Shown piece by piece: positions 38,246-49,839 of a DNA stretch of 64,000 nt (the first letter of the stretch is position 1; each line of letters starts with the position of its first letter). The stretch is from Tyto alba (Eukaryota > Chordata > Aves > Strigiformes > Tytonidae), in contig NW_024881322.1 of NCBI RefSeq assembly GCF_018691265.1, positions 16,083,489 to 16,147,488 on the forward strand, written 5' to 3'. Both the position numbers and the translations under genes were made by a program. The notes under the pieces were generated by a model. The model saw only the letters and a list, made by a program, of their open reading frames with translations. It was not told where the DNA came from and searched no databases.

Positions 38246-39062
38246 TTTCCATGGGGCTTTCTCCTCTTCCTCAACCCCCATCTGTTGAGTTTTAAACTGC
38301 TCTTCCATCTGCAAAGCAATCGACTGCTGCTCAAGTTCCAGGTACCACACTGCCTCCTGCAACGCTTTTTGTTCCAGACTTTCTTGTTGCTCTGTCACCT
38401 CCTGTGGTGTGTTCTCCTGCTCAGCTAACATCTTCTGCTTGACTTGTATCTCTTCTTTCTTCGTGGCTTCTTCCCAAGATTTGCCCTTCTCCTGAGAGCT
38501 GTCTTGTTCCTCCAGGGCTGCTTTCTTAACTCTTTCCATATCTTTGGGGGCATTGTTACTTCTTAATCCTGCCTCCTTTGGTTTCTTCCTCATCCTCTCT
38601 GCTACATCCACAAAGTCATCTTCCCTCTGCTTTCTTTCCTGGACTCTTTTCGGAACATCTGTTAACATGGAAATGGTGTCTTCATTATAATCCAGTTGGC
38701 AGGCTGGCAGTCTTTTGCCAGTGGCCCAGGAGCTGGAATGGCTTCCCTTGGCAGCGGTAGGGCTGTGGAGAACAAGGGTCAATTTTTATTGCTTTGTCAC
38801 AGTCCCTATTGTGGGTTGAACCTGATGACATCAGTGAATGGCTCAACAGTTTTGTGAAATTCACCTGCTCCCAGGGCATGAAAGGCTTCCCTTTCCTTTT
38901 CAGTGGCCTGTTTCACCATCTTGTTTGCTATCCTTTGGTTGTCATCTCCTTTTTTCTGAAAAGCTGCTTCAGCCTCTTCAGACAATCCTTCATTTTCAAT
39001 ATTGAGGTAACTCTCCTCAGCCTTTGATTCTCCACTGGGCTTTTCCTCCCCCTCAGCTCTAC
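38126..39062 (-). pseudogene. Acidic linker, TPR unit 3 and charged tail (ST13-like)
   Basis: This starts EGEEKPSGESKAEESYLNIE, matching the EEKP...SEESDLEID linker of ST13. It continues NKMVKQATEKEREAFHALGA and FHKTVEPFTDVIRFNP, covering the first TPR helices. A deletion removes the next helix pair, then NRDCDKAIKIDPCSPQPYR and FQLLGHWQKTAS follow in another frame. A third frame opens with QLDYNEDTISMLTDV and runs without a stop for about 200 residues as a charged Glu/Gln/Lys-rich segment. That long frame, ending at about 38126, is the longest intact part of the locus. Confidence 0.75.
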
Positions 39063-39144
39063 ATGGACCTTCCGTGTAAAACTTACTCCTTTCTGCTGGA
39101 TATTGGTTTCACTCTTCAGATTCGCTACAACAGTCATAATCAGG

Positions 39145-39738
39145 TTCCTGGGACGTCCAAAGGACGTTCATGCACCTGGGCATTCTGAGGCTGTGCTTTT
39201 TGCCTTTCCTGAGAGGTAGCAAGCTGATCCCTCTCCTCTTCTGCCATGAATTTCCTCACCCTTGCCGATGCATTCAGTGGTTACTCTGCGTTTCGTTTCT
39301 CCTCATAGCTTCTTTTTTTTGGTGCCTGGCAGTTTTCTGGACTCTTCTGTGAACCTCGTTCAACATGTTATTGGTATCTTCATCATAATCCAGATGGCAG
39401 ACCAGTGCAAGGTCCTCGGCAGCATGCTGCCAGTGACTTAGGAGCCAAAATGCTTTCCCTCTCCACTTGTATGGCTGTGCAAAATTTGGGTTGTTTTTTA
39501 TGGCTTTGTCACAGCCTCTGATGGCAGCATTTGGCTTCTGCAAGTGTACAAAGACACTGCCTCAGTGTCTTAGCACACAGTACTAAGCCTGCTTCATCAT
39601 GTTGCTGGTTATCTCCAAATTCTCGTCTCCCATCTCTGGGTGTTCATCTCTCCCCCTTGTTGTCTGTCTCCAACTCACTCTCATCCCTCCCCAGCTCTTC
39701 ACTGGACTCCTCCTTCCTCTCAAACTTTGCCTGAGCCT
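39145..39738 (-). pseudogene. Acidic linker, TPR unit 2 and charged region (ST13-like)
   Basis: The linker reads ESSEELGRDESELETDNKG, then after a stop and frame change EMGDENLEI and NMMKQA, matching the ST13 linker element EMGDENAEI..EMMDQA. The first TPR helices are deleted. A short LCAKT match shifts frame into [20 protein letters not shown] and [11 protein letters not shown], then [15 protein letters not shown], the closest match to ST13 in the locus. A charged stretch (MAEEERDQLATSQERQKAQ) follows in another frame. At least four disabling changes occur in this unit. Confidence 0.75.
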
Positions 39739-40027
39739 CAGAATCTAATTTACAAGCCAAGGAAATGTCACAGGCAGCTTCTTTTGAACGACTCAAAATC
39801 TGGAGGGCCTTTCCTTGGAATTTATAGGCCTGTGCTGAACTAGGATTGAGTTTAAGAGCTCTGTCACAGCTACTAAAGGCCATAGTTGGCTCTTGCAGCT
39901 GTAAAAAGACACCGGCTCTGTTAATGTGTGAGCTGGCAAGGTGTGGATACAGCTTGACGGCACTGGACAGCATATGAACTGCTTTCTGATTTTCACCTTT
40001 AGCTAGGAAATCAAAGGCCTTTCTTGT
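39739..40027 (-). pseudogene. TPR unit 1 (ST13-like)
   Basis: One continuous frame of about 95 residues aligns with the whole ST13 TPR domain. It begins KAFDFLAKGENQKAVHML, continues AVKLYPHLASSHINRAGVFL, then SSCDRALKLNPSSAQAYKFQ, and ends DISLACKLD. The TPR signature spacing (A/G at helix packing positions, the ALKLNP turn) is kept. It is the most diverged of the three units but has no internal stop. The frame continues into the next acidic linker. Confidence 0.75.
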
Positions 40028-40058
40028 TTTGTTTTGTTTGTTTGTTTTTTTTAATAAC

Positions 40059-40095
40059 CTACTTCATCACCTCCTCTGATAGATCTAAATTTTGT

Positions 40096-40126
<31 letters not shown>

Positions 40127-40369
40127 GTGGATTATCTGTTTGTGGATCAGTTGTCTTCTCTTTAGCATTTTCCAAACCATGCTCACCCTCATCTTCTAGA
40201 AACCTTCCTGCTGCTGTAACCAGCTCCTCTGCATCTGTTTTGCTTGAAGCAGATAGCAAGTAATTTTCTTTACTTTCTATGAATTTCCAGAGAAAGCGAT
40301 GGTCCTCCAAATTTAGAAAAGATGGGTCTATTTTTTGCCAGTATTTTCCTTGAAGGCACGGTGCTCAGA
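40059..40369 (-). pseudogene. ST13-like N-terminal domain remnant
   Basis: The sequence starts with SEHRAF in one frame, then shifts to a second frame reading KIDPSFLNLEDHRFLWKFIE. These align with the start of ST13 (its SELRAF and DPSVL...RFLREWVES region). An acidic/lysine linker follows, containing a Lys9 stretch coded by the poly(T) tract (plus strand, about 40100-40127). The block ends at SEEVMK before a stop, matching the ITEEMM element of ST13. The frameshift after RAF and the missing ATG are damage. The lysine run could also be slippage-prone sequence. Confidence 0.7.
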
Positions 40370-43300
40370 TCCCCAAAGGATGATATTATACAGAATTTGT
40401 TGTCACTGAAAGCAGAGGAAGAAACATACGATGAAAAATGACTTACCTGAGAGCTCTATGAAGTTAGTGCTAGGTATATGTGGTAAGCTTCCCTGCTCTT
40501 CTGTTGTCTTGCTGCTGGACCTAATTAAGGGGTTAAGGCCAGCTGCAGGATCCCAATGACTTCAGGAACTAGAATAGAATTTGTCACTTCACATACTGTA
40601 CCATCACTGGACTCCTGAGATGGCTTCTTGAAGTCGTATCCCACAGGAAGGGGTCCCTATAATCTTTCTTCTTCTTTAGTTTATTGCACATTTTATGCAT
40701 CACAGGTACACGTGTGTGCATCTCCGTGTGTGCATGCCTGTTACAAAGAGCAGACACAGGACTGGCGAGTCTATTTATTTGTTTTCACATTTAAGCAAAA
40801 ACATATTTTGTGAGCCACAACTACTGTGAAGGCATTAATAGCTGGATAAGAATTTTGTGTTTAGACATGCTTCAGTCGTTTTCCCTTACAAATTAAAACC
40901 AAAAACTAAATGGCTTGTCCTGACAATTACACATGCTTATGGGGAATATGAAGACCAAAAAAACCCTGTGCAGCACTGTTTCATGGAGTATCCTTTGTTA
41001 GGATATTTTCCAAAATTTTTTTAAACTATCTTTTTCTAAAGGTTATACATTTATTTCTCAGGAACATCTTTATAGCTCCAAAGGTTACTGGAGGGACAAT
41101 TTAGCTGCATCCCGAAGAGCCAAGAAATCTTCTTGCCACACAGGAAAATCTTAGATCCACTGAAGATTCTCAATCTGAGTCCTTGAACATCTTTCCTTAA
41201 CTTTCACACTAATCTGGGGCTGATGAGCCTCCTTTTCAGTTGGAGTCCCTGGCCAATGTTTGTTCTTAGAGTGAATTTGGATCTGAGGTATCCAACAGGT
41301 TCTACCAGGCTGGGCTGGTGCTAAAGGTAGGCACCTACTCTGCTCTCATATGGTTCACAAAGTTTTTGAATGCTTCTCCTCGCATAAAAAGTTTGTGTTT
41401 GTTTTTCGTTTTTTTTCCCATTGTTCATAAAAACCACCTGTTCACTCCTATCCATTTCAGTAGTTTACTATCTTGTCCATGCTATGAACACCCAGGTCTC
41501 AGTTGTCATTTATTTAATTTCACCCTTGCTTCTGATCTTCCTGATGTGCTTCCTCCTTTTTCTGAAACACCAAGTTCTGGAATCCTATTTCTTACTCTAT
41601 GCTTTCCTTCACACAATACTGGCTTGTATATTAAGTCCATATACCTTGCAGACTTGAAAAAAAAATGAGGTGTGGACTTGAGGCTACATTGCTTTTGTGT
41701 GTTTCAGTCCTTGAACCACCCTTTCTAATTTTGCTAACAAGTCAACTTAGAATTTTGTTTGCACAATCTCTGCAATATTGGTCAGTGTATGGATAGCAAT
41801 AAAACCCAGCAACCCCAGAGCAAAAGTGAACAGTCCAGACAGGCTCAAGAATTAACACTGATGCAAGAGAAATTTTTTGACCTTACACATCTGCAGAATC
41901 CAAATAAAATACAGTTAACCTGAATATTCTAAATCTACTCTTACGTACATCTCTCTCGCTGAAAAAAAAGCAGTCTGTGGCTGTCACTGTTTTGAGGGTA
42001 ATAATGCCATCTAGTGAGAGAAAAGGCTCACTGTACTATTTACATTTTCCTACAGGTACAATACAGAACATTTTAGAATTATCTGTTGAAATGGTTGCGG
42101 GAAAAGTGCACTACAGGAAATAAAATGTCTTCTCACAAGACCACTTTTTTTAAAGGCAAGATGTTAACAGATTTTTCAGCAACACTTGTATATTCATTTG
42201 TATGGGAAGATTTTATTATCTCTTCTGGATTTGCTTATTATATATATATTTTAAAAATTAACATAAATAGATTTTTTTTCTTATGGAATATTTTTCAATA
42301 AACACTATATTTTTCACTAGTTTGCCTTTAAAAAGCTATCTGACAACTGATTACAATGACAACTGATCATATAAAAACAGGTTTCAAAGTTGATTTTGTT
42401 TCTGTTGTTTTGTTAACTCCAAGAAAGGCTGGCAGACTCTCTGTCACCTGTCGAGTACTTTTTTTAAAATCTGTATGTTATGATCATGCACTAAGAAATC
42501 TAGGAAAATATGAAATACATATTTATGTATGCAAGCAGACATTCCTGGTCTAACACATCCAAAGAAATCTCAGACCAAGGTTGAAAGTCCACAACTTCTA
42601 CGCAGACAAAAACATCCAGGTAAAAGAAGAGAATATGTCTGCAAGAAGAATGGAGGTAGAGACGCCTTAACTATCTGTAAAGATCTCAAATAAGTCAGAT
42701 GCTTCTTTTATCGATAACCCCTTTGCTCTGCTGCATCTCATAGCACAAGAAACACCACAGTCAGCGCCAGGGGGAGAGGAGCTGTTACCTTGCTAACACG
42801 TAAGGCCAGTACAGTTACAGCACACGCATGTTCCTCTGCTTTTTCCACTTTTGAGACCCAGTCTGCTCCAAAAGCTCATATTGATGAGCTTATGCTTACA
42901 GTAGGCTAAAAAAATTCAAAATTACTGTAAGTGGGGTACTTGCAGAGGAGGGATGCAAACAGGAGAGGTGAAGATGTGCTGAGATGCTGTGTCTGACCCA
43001 GCAGCAGAGAAAGGGGACTTAAGGCTCACGTCGCTCCTCTGGGCAACACGGCCCGGGTAACAACAGCGGCAAGGCAGGGAGGTGAGCACATACCGTGGGC
43101 AGGAACAAAATGCCTGTAACCGTTCTGGGTAACGCTAAGAGCAAGTTAACAGTGCCGAAACTTGCCTGAGACAATCATCGGGGGGATTCAAAAGTAATCG
43201 GGAGAAAAAATGTGTCAGCATAAAAGAAGCCTAAAAAAGAATCCTGGCCGTTCGGCAGCTGTTAGAAGTGGGCTTGGAGCAGCAGTCGGCGGGGTTGGCA

Positions 43301-45774
43301 CAGCCAGAACCTGTCCCGCGTTGGCACCGCCACCTCCGCGAGCTGCCCCCACAGCACCGCGAGCATCGGCTTGTCATAAAAATAATAAACATATAAATAA
43401 TAAATCCATAGGCATTTATAACGTCTTGTGTCTGGTATCGGGGCTTACCTGTTGCATTGCTCATACTGATCCCAAAAAATTTAGTTCATGGATTGCTGGC
43501 TACTTGCCGTTAACAAATCAATAGGCCCCTTTGAGCCTTTTTTAAAACATGTGAGTTGACCCATTTTCCCTGGAGAGAGCAACACCCTGTTCACCACAGT
43601 AGAGCTGTGAAGCTCGTTTGGACACTCTTCCCACAAAAGGGCTGATGCACCTTCTCAGATGTATGAATTGCTTTGGGTGTTAAGACACCTTCAAGTTCAT
43701 TGTTGCAGCATCTACACCCCGTGACACTTAGCTCCATGAAACCAGTGGGTACCCAGAAATGCCTGAAATAAACTCCTGGCAAATACATATATATTTGTCA
43801 CTCAAGATTTGCTCTTTTAGTTTGACAAACTGTAAGAGGGATCCCCTGACAGAATTATGACTTCACAACTCACAGCTGTTATTTATGCTCTGTAAGTGTC
43901 ACCAACATCTGCTACCATAGCTAAATGCAGTACTGCAATGCGATTTTAAGCTCAGATGAAAACAAACAAAAATGGCTTCCAAACAATGGCATAAAAGGCA
44001 ATAAAGCTGAAATAGCCCCGAGTATTTTAAAATCTAAAAGGGTATCAATCAGTTGAATTTTTATAGGATGAGATGCACACAAGAACAGAAAACTTCAGTT
44101 TTCCAAATGTAATTCTTATGTGTCTGTCTGAATAAATTCAAGGTTTTCAAGTGTTGTATTTTTCATCTGTTTCTAAGTCATGCTGGCATTCCTGGTCTTT
44201 ACGTTTAATATTCACCGAAAGACAGGTTCCCCTTCACACGGTGCCTTAGGATCTGTCACCTCTATCACTTCAGCACTGCCACAGGCACACTGACAGTCAC
44301 ATCCAGAAAGGGATGTCCTGGGACACCGAGACAGACCTGCAGGCACCTCGCCTGCGGGCTCCTGTCGCGTAGCCCTCAGGCTAGCAGCCACCCTGACCTG
44401 GCTGCCAAGAGGAACATACACACTTGCCTTGGGGCAGCCAAATGACTCCAACTGTTCTTTCCAGCACCTGGAAAAAGCCTTGGCCAGTAAAAAAACATCA
44501 GTTCTTGCAATGCAAACACCTAAAATTTAGAAACATCTTGTGAAACACTTTGAGAAATGTAGTCGCCGCCACAAGGGATGCTAACCCAAACGTGGACTTC
44601 CAAATACAGTCTGATTCTTACAGCCTGCAATGGATCTCCACTCCCCATCTTTTGTTTCCTTCAGTACCAAGAAGTAACACTGCTAATATGGCTCACCTAG
44701 AGCAGAAGAACCTGTCCTGGTCTCCTAAATTCCAGTAAAATCTTCACCACTTGGGCTTTTCTGAAAGGAGTTCTTGGAAAAAAAATCAGACTAGGACACT
44801 GGAGAAAGCATTGAAAGGCCAAAGACTGGATGGTCAAATCTTGGGCTACTATGTCCACACATTGAGGCATACTGACAGCCAGGCTCCTAGAAGTAAACTT
44901 TACTGGGAAAGGCAACGGTGAGAACTTATTCCAAATGTTCTGCTCTATCCACATACCCCAAAGGCATGGGCTGGTGCAGAAAAGCCAGGGTCCAGAGGTT
45001 AGCAGCCATCAGAATAGCCCTCTTCTCCCTGGGGTCATGTGAACACTGAGCTTTATAGGATGGAGATGGTGCCAAATGTCATCGAAATCTTGCTAGTGCT
45101 AAATAAGATCAATCAGAGTGTTTTCTCCATCTCTGGCAGATGGAAAAAATCCCAAGTGGAGGGTGGGCAGGGAGCCTTTCACAGAGTAGGAATGCTAATT
45201 AACTTTCTACTCTGAAACAGGCCCTCCTCCACTGATATTTGGAGATGCCAAAAGACTGCAACTACAAAACTCCCCCAGCACCACAGTTTTAGTTTGGCAG
45301 AGGCAACTTATCAGCAGAATCAAGGAAGTCATCATTGTTAGATGACCTTTAAAAAGTAATGTCTTGTAAACTAAATTTTCAGAGAAAAATCCTGAGAGAA
45401 AGATAGCTCCAGATGGCTTGCTACCCCGAGGACCCATTTGGAGAAGCACAATTTGAAAGTGCCCAGGAACTGATAAATTAACCTCTAGATAGCCTATGTG
45501 TTCCTTGGAGCTGTCAGATGCTCTGAGGTTGCCTGTCCCCTTCCCAGGCTCTAGCTCCCGAGCCTGGCTGGGACAGTACTGTACCAAACAACTCTCACTG
45601 AAGACAGCCAGAAGCTGGCTTTTGTCAAATGCCATAGCCGTGGCAAGTGGGGTAACATTTATAAGTAAGGTCTGGGATTAAGGAATGGAATAAAATACCT
45701 TCTACTCCATGGACTGTTCCAATGACTTGAGGGGGATGACTGATGAGGGTGAAAGCATTTCAAGCAGCTCCAAG
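40370..45774. other. Non-coding DNA
   Basis: No gene was recognised. A locally CpG-richer patch at about 43.0-43.35 kb and an open frame of 79 codons on the minus strand at 44212-44451 show no family resemblance. Very AT-rich sequence occurs around 42.2-42.3 kb. Confidence 0.5.
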
Positions 45775-45779
45775 AAAGC
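45775..45779 (+). repeat. Target-site duplication AAAGC (left)
   Basis: AAAGC just before the LTR start TGTGCTGG is repeated at 46798-46802 directly after the LTR end CACAACA. Confidence 0.85.
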
Positions 45780-46797
45780 TGTGCTGGGTTTGTGTGTGCG
45801 GTGGAGTTTTTGGTAGCAGGGGAGGGGGCTACACCGGTGGCCCCTGTGAGAAGCTTCTCAAAGCTCCCCCGGCTCCAAGTCAGACCTCTGGTCAGGGCCA
45901 AAACAATTAGCAACGGTAGCTGCGCCTCTGTGATAATGTATTTAAGAAGGGGAACCTGGGAGGTGGTGAGCGGATTTGTGAGGAGGATTTATGAGAAGGA
46001 GACCTGTGGGAACACTGAGGTCAGTGGAAGGAAGGAGGAGGAGTATGATAGGGATGTGTGCAGGAGCAGAGACCCTCCTGTATCCCATGGTGAGAGAGCA
46101 GGGCCACCCTCCTGCCACCCACGGAGGTCACTGGTGGAGCAGAGGCCGACCTGTGGCCTGTGGAGGAGCCCACACCAGAGCAACTGGCTGCACACACAGA
46201 AGGCTGGGACTCTGTGCGAAGTCCCCGCTGTTGTAGTTTGGCACTGGGAGGATGACAACATGCAGGAGGGACCCACACTGGAGCAGCTGGGGGAGAGTTG
46301 CAGCCCATGGGAAGGAGTCACATCAGAGAAAGTTCATGGAGGACTGTCTCTCATGAAAGGGGAACCACACTGGAGCAGGGGAAGAGTGTGAGGAGTCCTC
46401 TCCCCGAAGATGGCAGAAGCAGCAGCACTGACTGCACCCCCCATTCCCTGCCCCTGTGCCACTGGGGGAGGAGGTAGAGATATGGGGAGCAGAGCTGAGC
46501 CCGGGAAGAAGGGAGGGGTGGGGGGAAGGTGTTCTCAAGATGTGTCAATGCTTCTCACTGTCCTACGCTGTCTGTCAAGTGTTGTTGCCATTAGTGTCTG
46601 AATTAAATTTATGTTCTTTTTCTTCCCCTATTGAGTCTGTCTTTCACCTATGACCATCACGGGTGAGTCATCCCTCCCTGTTCTTATCTCAGTTCCTGAG
46701 CCTTTTGCTTTATTTTCTCCTTCCTATTCCTGAGGGGGAGGTGGTGAGGGAGTGGCTCCGTGATGCTCAGTTGCCTTCTGGTGCTCAAATCACAACA
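45780..46797 (+). mobile_element. Endogenous retrovirus solo LTR (plus strand)
   Basis: This element of about 1,018 bp starts TGTGCTGGGTTTGTGTGTG and ends CAAATCACAACA, with TG/CA termini and perfect 5-bp duplications (AAAGC) on both sides. It has a TATA-like TATTTAAG (45940-45947) and an ATTAAA poly(A) signal (46602-46607). It belongs to the same family as the minus-strand LTR at 24.2 kb. No retroviral genes are adjacent, so this is a solo LTR formed by LTR-LTR recombination. Open frames within it (up to about 199 codons) are not host genes. Confidence 0.9.
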
Positions 46798-46802
46798 AAA
46801 GC
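46798..46802 (+). repeat. Target-site duplication AAAGC (right)
   Basis: The right-hand copy of the 5-bp duplication flanking the solo LTR. Confidence 0.85.
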
Positions 46803-48225
46803 TCAGGAATCTAAGGATGGACAAGTAAAGATCATCCCGTAAAGCAACTTGCAGAGGTAATTAAGAGCCAGAGAAGACTGAAGAACCTCTGCATTCAGTG
46901 CTACATTCCAGTGTTGGCAGAGTTTGAAACCAATGCAGACAATATTATGATTTAACAATAGCTATCTGATAAGCAAAATCTACAGATACACAATGCAGCA
47001 CTGGAGGACTACTTGCAAGGCAGGCCAAAGTCACATGAGTAATTAACTGCAGGCAAGAGACAGCCAAGATCTAACGCCTAGGAATAAGGTGGAGTCCTTG
47101 GAGCCCCAAGAGAAGAAAGCAAAAATGCTCCAAAAACAAAGAGGAACTGACAGAGAAGCACAACACCATCCCCCTCCATTTTAGCTGCATGGTGGTTGGG
47201 TGCACGTTTCAGACCTAAAGAACTGACTTCATTAGGTACAGCCAACAAAAGATTACCTGGCTTCAGTGCTTCTACATAGATACCCCTACGGTGCAACTGT
47301 ACATTTTGACAAAGCACTTGGAGTAGAATTATGAATGGTTTAAAATGACATAAAGGAGATTTACCTTACAGAGAAGGCGGGGGTTATGTATAAAAACATT
47401 TTCCAGTCCAAGAGGAAGCCCAGCCCAACTCATACTACAATTCGTCAGTGGTTGCTTCTTAACAGTTGTAAGACTGAAGCAAACTGGTGTTTGCCATGTA
47501 TTTCCAGAGCAGATCACTACCCACGTGAAATCTGCAAGTGACTCCAACTGTGGCTCCTTAACCCTCCCATTAAGAGGGGACATAAAGCCTAAGACTGCTA
47601 TAGGAGATCCCATATTACTCAAGCCCTCAGGACCTATTCAAGTCTTGTCCACCTAGAAAAGCTTCACACAGATTATTTATTTGATAATTCATATCTACTG
47701 GCCCCCTCTCAGGCTGCAACCCTGGGAAGTGAGGCATTCACTGCTCTAGGTTAAAAGAAAATAAGGCGGCATCTTGGGTATTCTTTGTGTACCATATTTT
47801 GCAATTATTTTAAAAATTGGAAATCTTATTAACACCACCTCTTTTGATTCATGACAAGCTACAGAAAATCAGTAAGATTAGAATTAAAAAAACCTGTTGA
47901 TGTAATAAAAGAGCCTAATTCATGTAACGGAAGATGTATACTTTAAAGGTCAAGGGTAACAATAATGCTGAACAGATGATAACAAAGATTTGTCAGCCCT
48001 TAGAAGTCTTAAATTTACACAGCAGAAGCCATTAGATTTCCCAGCATTTAATATCATTTTAATAGCTTAGTGATTAACTCACAATGAATTACATCATGTT
48101 TGGTGGTCAACATGTTTATTGGGCTCATGTCTATAAACAATTTGTAGAAGTGTAAATACTGGTCAATCTACACTGCAACCCCAAAGGAATAACGAGAACC
48201 TCTGCGAACATAGAGACCAGCCACC

Positions 48226-48339
48226 ATGGATACCGAAGTCAAAGCTGGGACACTAGCCACCGGGCACCTTTATCCTGCACCCGAGGTAGACGAGGCTCCT
48301 GAGGATCTACCGCTTCCTTCAGCTGAGCTACCCAAATAA
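48226..48339 (+). CDS. Possible 37-residue small ORF with strong Kozak context
   Basis: ATG lies in CCAGCCACCATGG, a near-perfect Kozak match. The frame encodes 37 residues beginning MDTEVKAGTLATGHLYP and ending SAELPK before TAA. The peptide is acidic and proline-rich, with no signal peptide or membrane segment and no family that I recognise. On the opposite strand the same DNA has GGGTAGCTCAGCTGAAGG, which resembles a tRNA A box, but no full tRNA fold or B box is evident. It may be chance. Confidence 0.15.
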   Translation: MDTEVKAGTLATGHLYPAPEVDEAPEDLPLPSAELPK

Positions 48340-49839
48340 CTCAGGGGAGATAGTGCACTAGAGACAAATCACACTGCTGTACCCTGAGTCAAAGGATGTT
48401 TTGCTTTACAATTTAATTGGCAAATGGGCTTAACATGAAAAGTACAGCAAGAAGAACTATTAGAAGAAGGTGAAACAAAATGAGTGCCTGTACTTTGACA
48501 GTGTAACCAGTCCTTCACTGCTTTACCTTGCATTTTCTCCAGCTCCTCAGCATATAATTACCCTCTTACACCACTACACCACACAAAATTTCATTTTTTC
48601 TGCTTACATTATACACCATACCTGAATGTTCTCTGGCCCCACTGCTGTAGGGAAACACAGAGTAATGATCCTTTATCTTACTCCTACAGGTAGGATGTAC
48701 TAAATAAGGTTTTTTTCTGTAAGCACCAGATGTCTTCCCAGGAGCTAACTAAGGGTAGTTAAAGGCAGGCTATTTTTTCATAATGAAAATCAGGCTTAGG
48801 GGTGAGTGGGGACTGAGTAGGCTAAAGGAATGGTTGCAGAAAGGTTGCTTGTAAGTGAGCTGGGGTTGAAGAGTTATGAACACAGTGTGTTTGTGCCTGG
48901 TGTGGGTAAAAATGTGAAGAGACTACAAACAGCCTCCTTATCCCAGGAAAATCTCTCAGGCAATGTTTATCAGTGACACTGTTATATTACATATGGATTA
49001 TTATTTTATAGTAATATGTTCTTATGTGTATATTTTTAAGCAAGAAGACTGAAATACTAAATTTAACAAAGAACTCCAAAGACGAGGACAGTAATGCCTT
49101 GTGATATCAATTTCACAGCTCGACTGAGCATTAGGTTCTAATCAGGATTACAGCTCTTACAGGCCCAGAGCAAGTATCTTTACTCCACCTGCATAAACCC
49201 AGAACAATGAAAATGAACGGTTTATACTTATGAAATACATATGAGATCAAGTACTCTGTTGCAGGTAATAAGGAAAAGTGCTGTTGACTACACTTGAAAA
49301 CTGTAATATTATAAATGCCAGTACCAATCAGCTGCCAGGCACTTTTTAAAAATGAATTTTATAAAGATACGCCAGATTTCTTTCAGATAATGCACCATGA
49401 ATTCGCTAGAAGCAAGATACACAATCCAGTTAATAGCATTATCAGGATAGCAGTGTGTCCACACATTAAGACAGATGCAAGTTTCAAAGTGCAATTTGCA
49501 GATAATCATTTGGGCAAGATTATTTCATACTTGACTAATTTAGATAACAATTTCAAAAAGGTGCTAATTAAAAAACGCCTGGGGCTGTCACTTGCTGCCA
49601 AAATTGCAGAGATGCTGCCATTGAAATGCTTCCATCTAATTATTAAAGAAAGTATTTGGACTGGTTCAGGAGTTGGAGAACAGACACAAACTTACCATAG
49701 TGTTAGCAAAACTCACTTTTGAAACTTCCTAAATCTGATTACTCCAACATTTTGGACAGTTTTACAACACTGATTCCATGATTAAGAGGAAATGACATCT
49801 GAGTAATAAAGGCACCGGAAAGTGCTAGATCTTCAGGTA

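Larger units (their letters stand above)
37479..40369 (-). pseudogene. ST13-derived locus: three TPR units plus expanded coiled coil, frame broken
   Basis: Reading the minus strand from 40369 downward gives an intronless series of segments resembling ST13 (Hsc70-interacting protein, a cytosolic Hsp70 co-chaperone). The order is N-terminal helical domain, acidic linker, TPR unit 1, linker, TPR unit 2, charged region, linker, TPR unit 3, charged region, then a long Glu/Lys/Gln/Ala coiled coil. ST13 itself has one TPR domain, a short charged region, a GGMPG repeat and a C-terminal STI1-type domain. Here the last two are missing. ST13 is multi-exonic, so the contiguous match implies a retrocopy origin. 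The frame is disrupted by roughly a dozen stops and frameshifts, and I found no initiating ATG aligned with the ST13 start. I judge it a pseudogene of an internally expanded ST13 retrogene. A spliced gene skipping damaged parts is possible but less likely. Confidence 0.75.

Noticed and set aside
44212..44451. 79-codon minus-strand frame with Cys-rich stretch
   Set aside because: No family recognised, no splice or poly(A) context. Openness over this length is expected by chance.
45792..46391. 199-codon plus-strand frame
   Set aside because: It lies wholly inside the solo LTR and is absent as a conserved frame from the related LTR at 24.2 kb.
24236..46797. A provirus bounded by the 24.2-kb and 45.8-kb LTRs
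   Set aside because: The LTRs are in opposite orientation, the right one has its own perfect TSD, and no gag, pol or env similarity lies between them.
48290..48345. tRNA gene on the minus strand
   Set aside because: Only an A-box-like motif is present. No acceptor stem, anticodon arm or TTCGA-type B box could be built.
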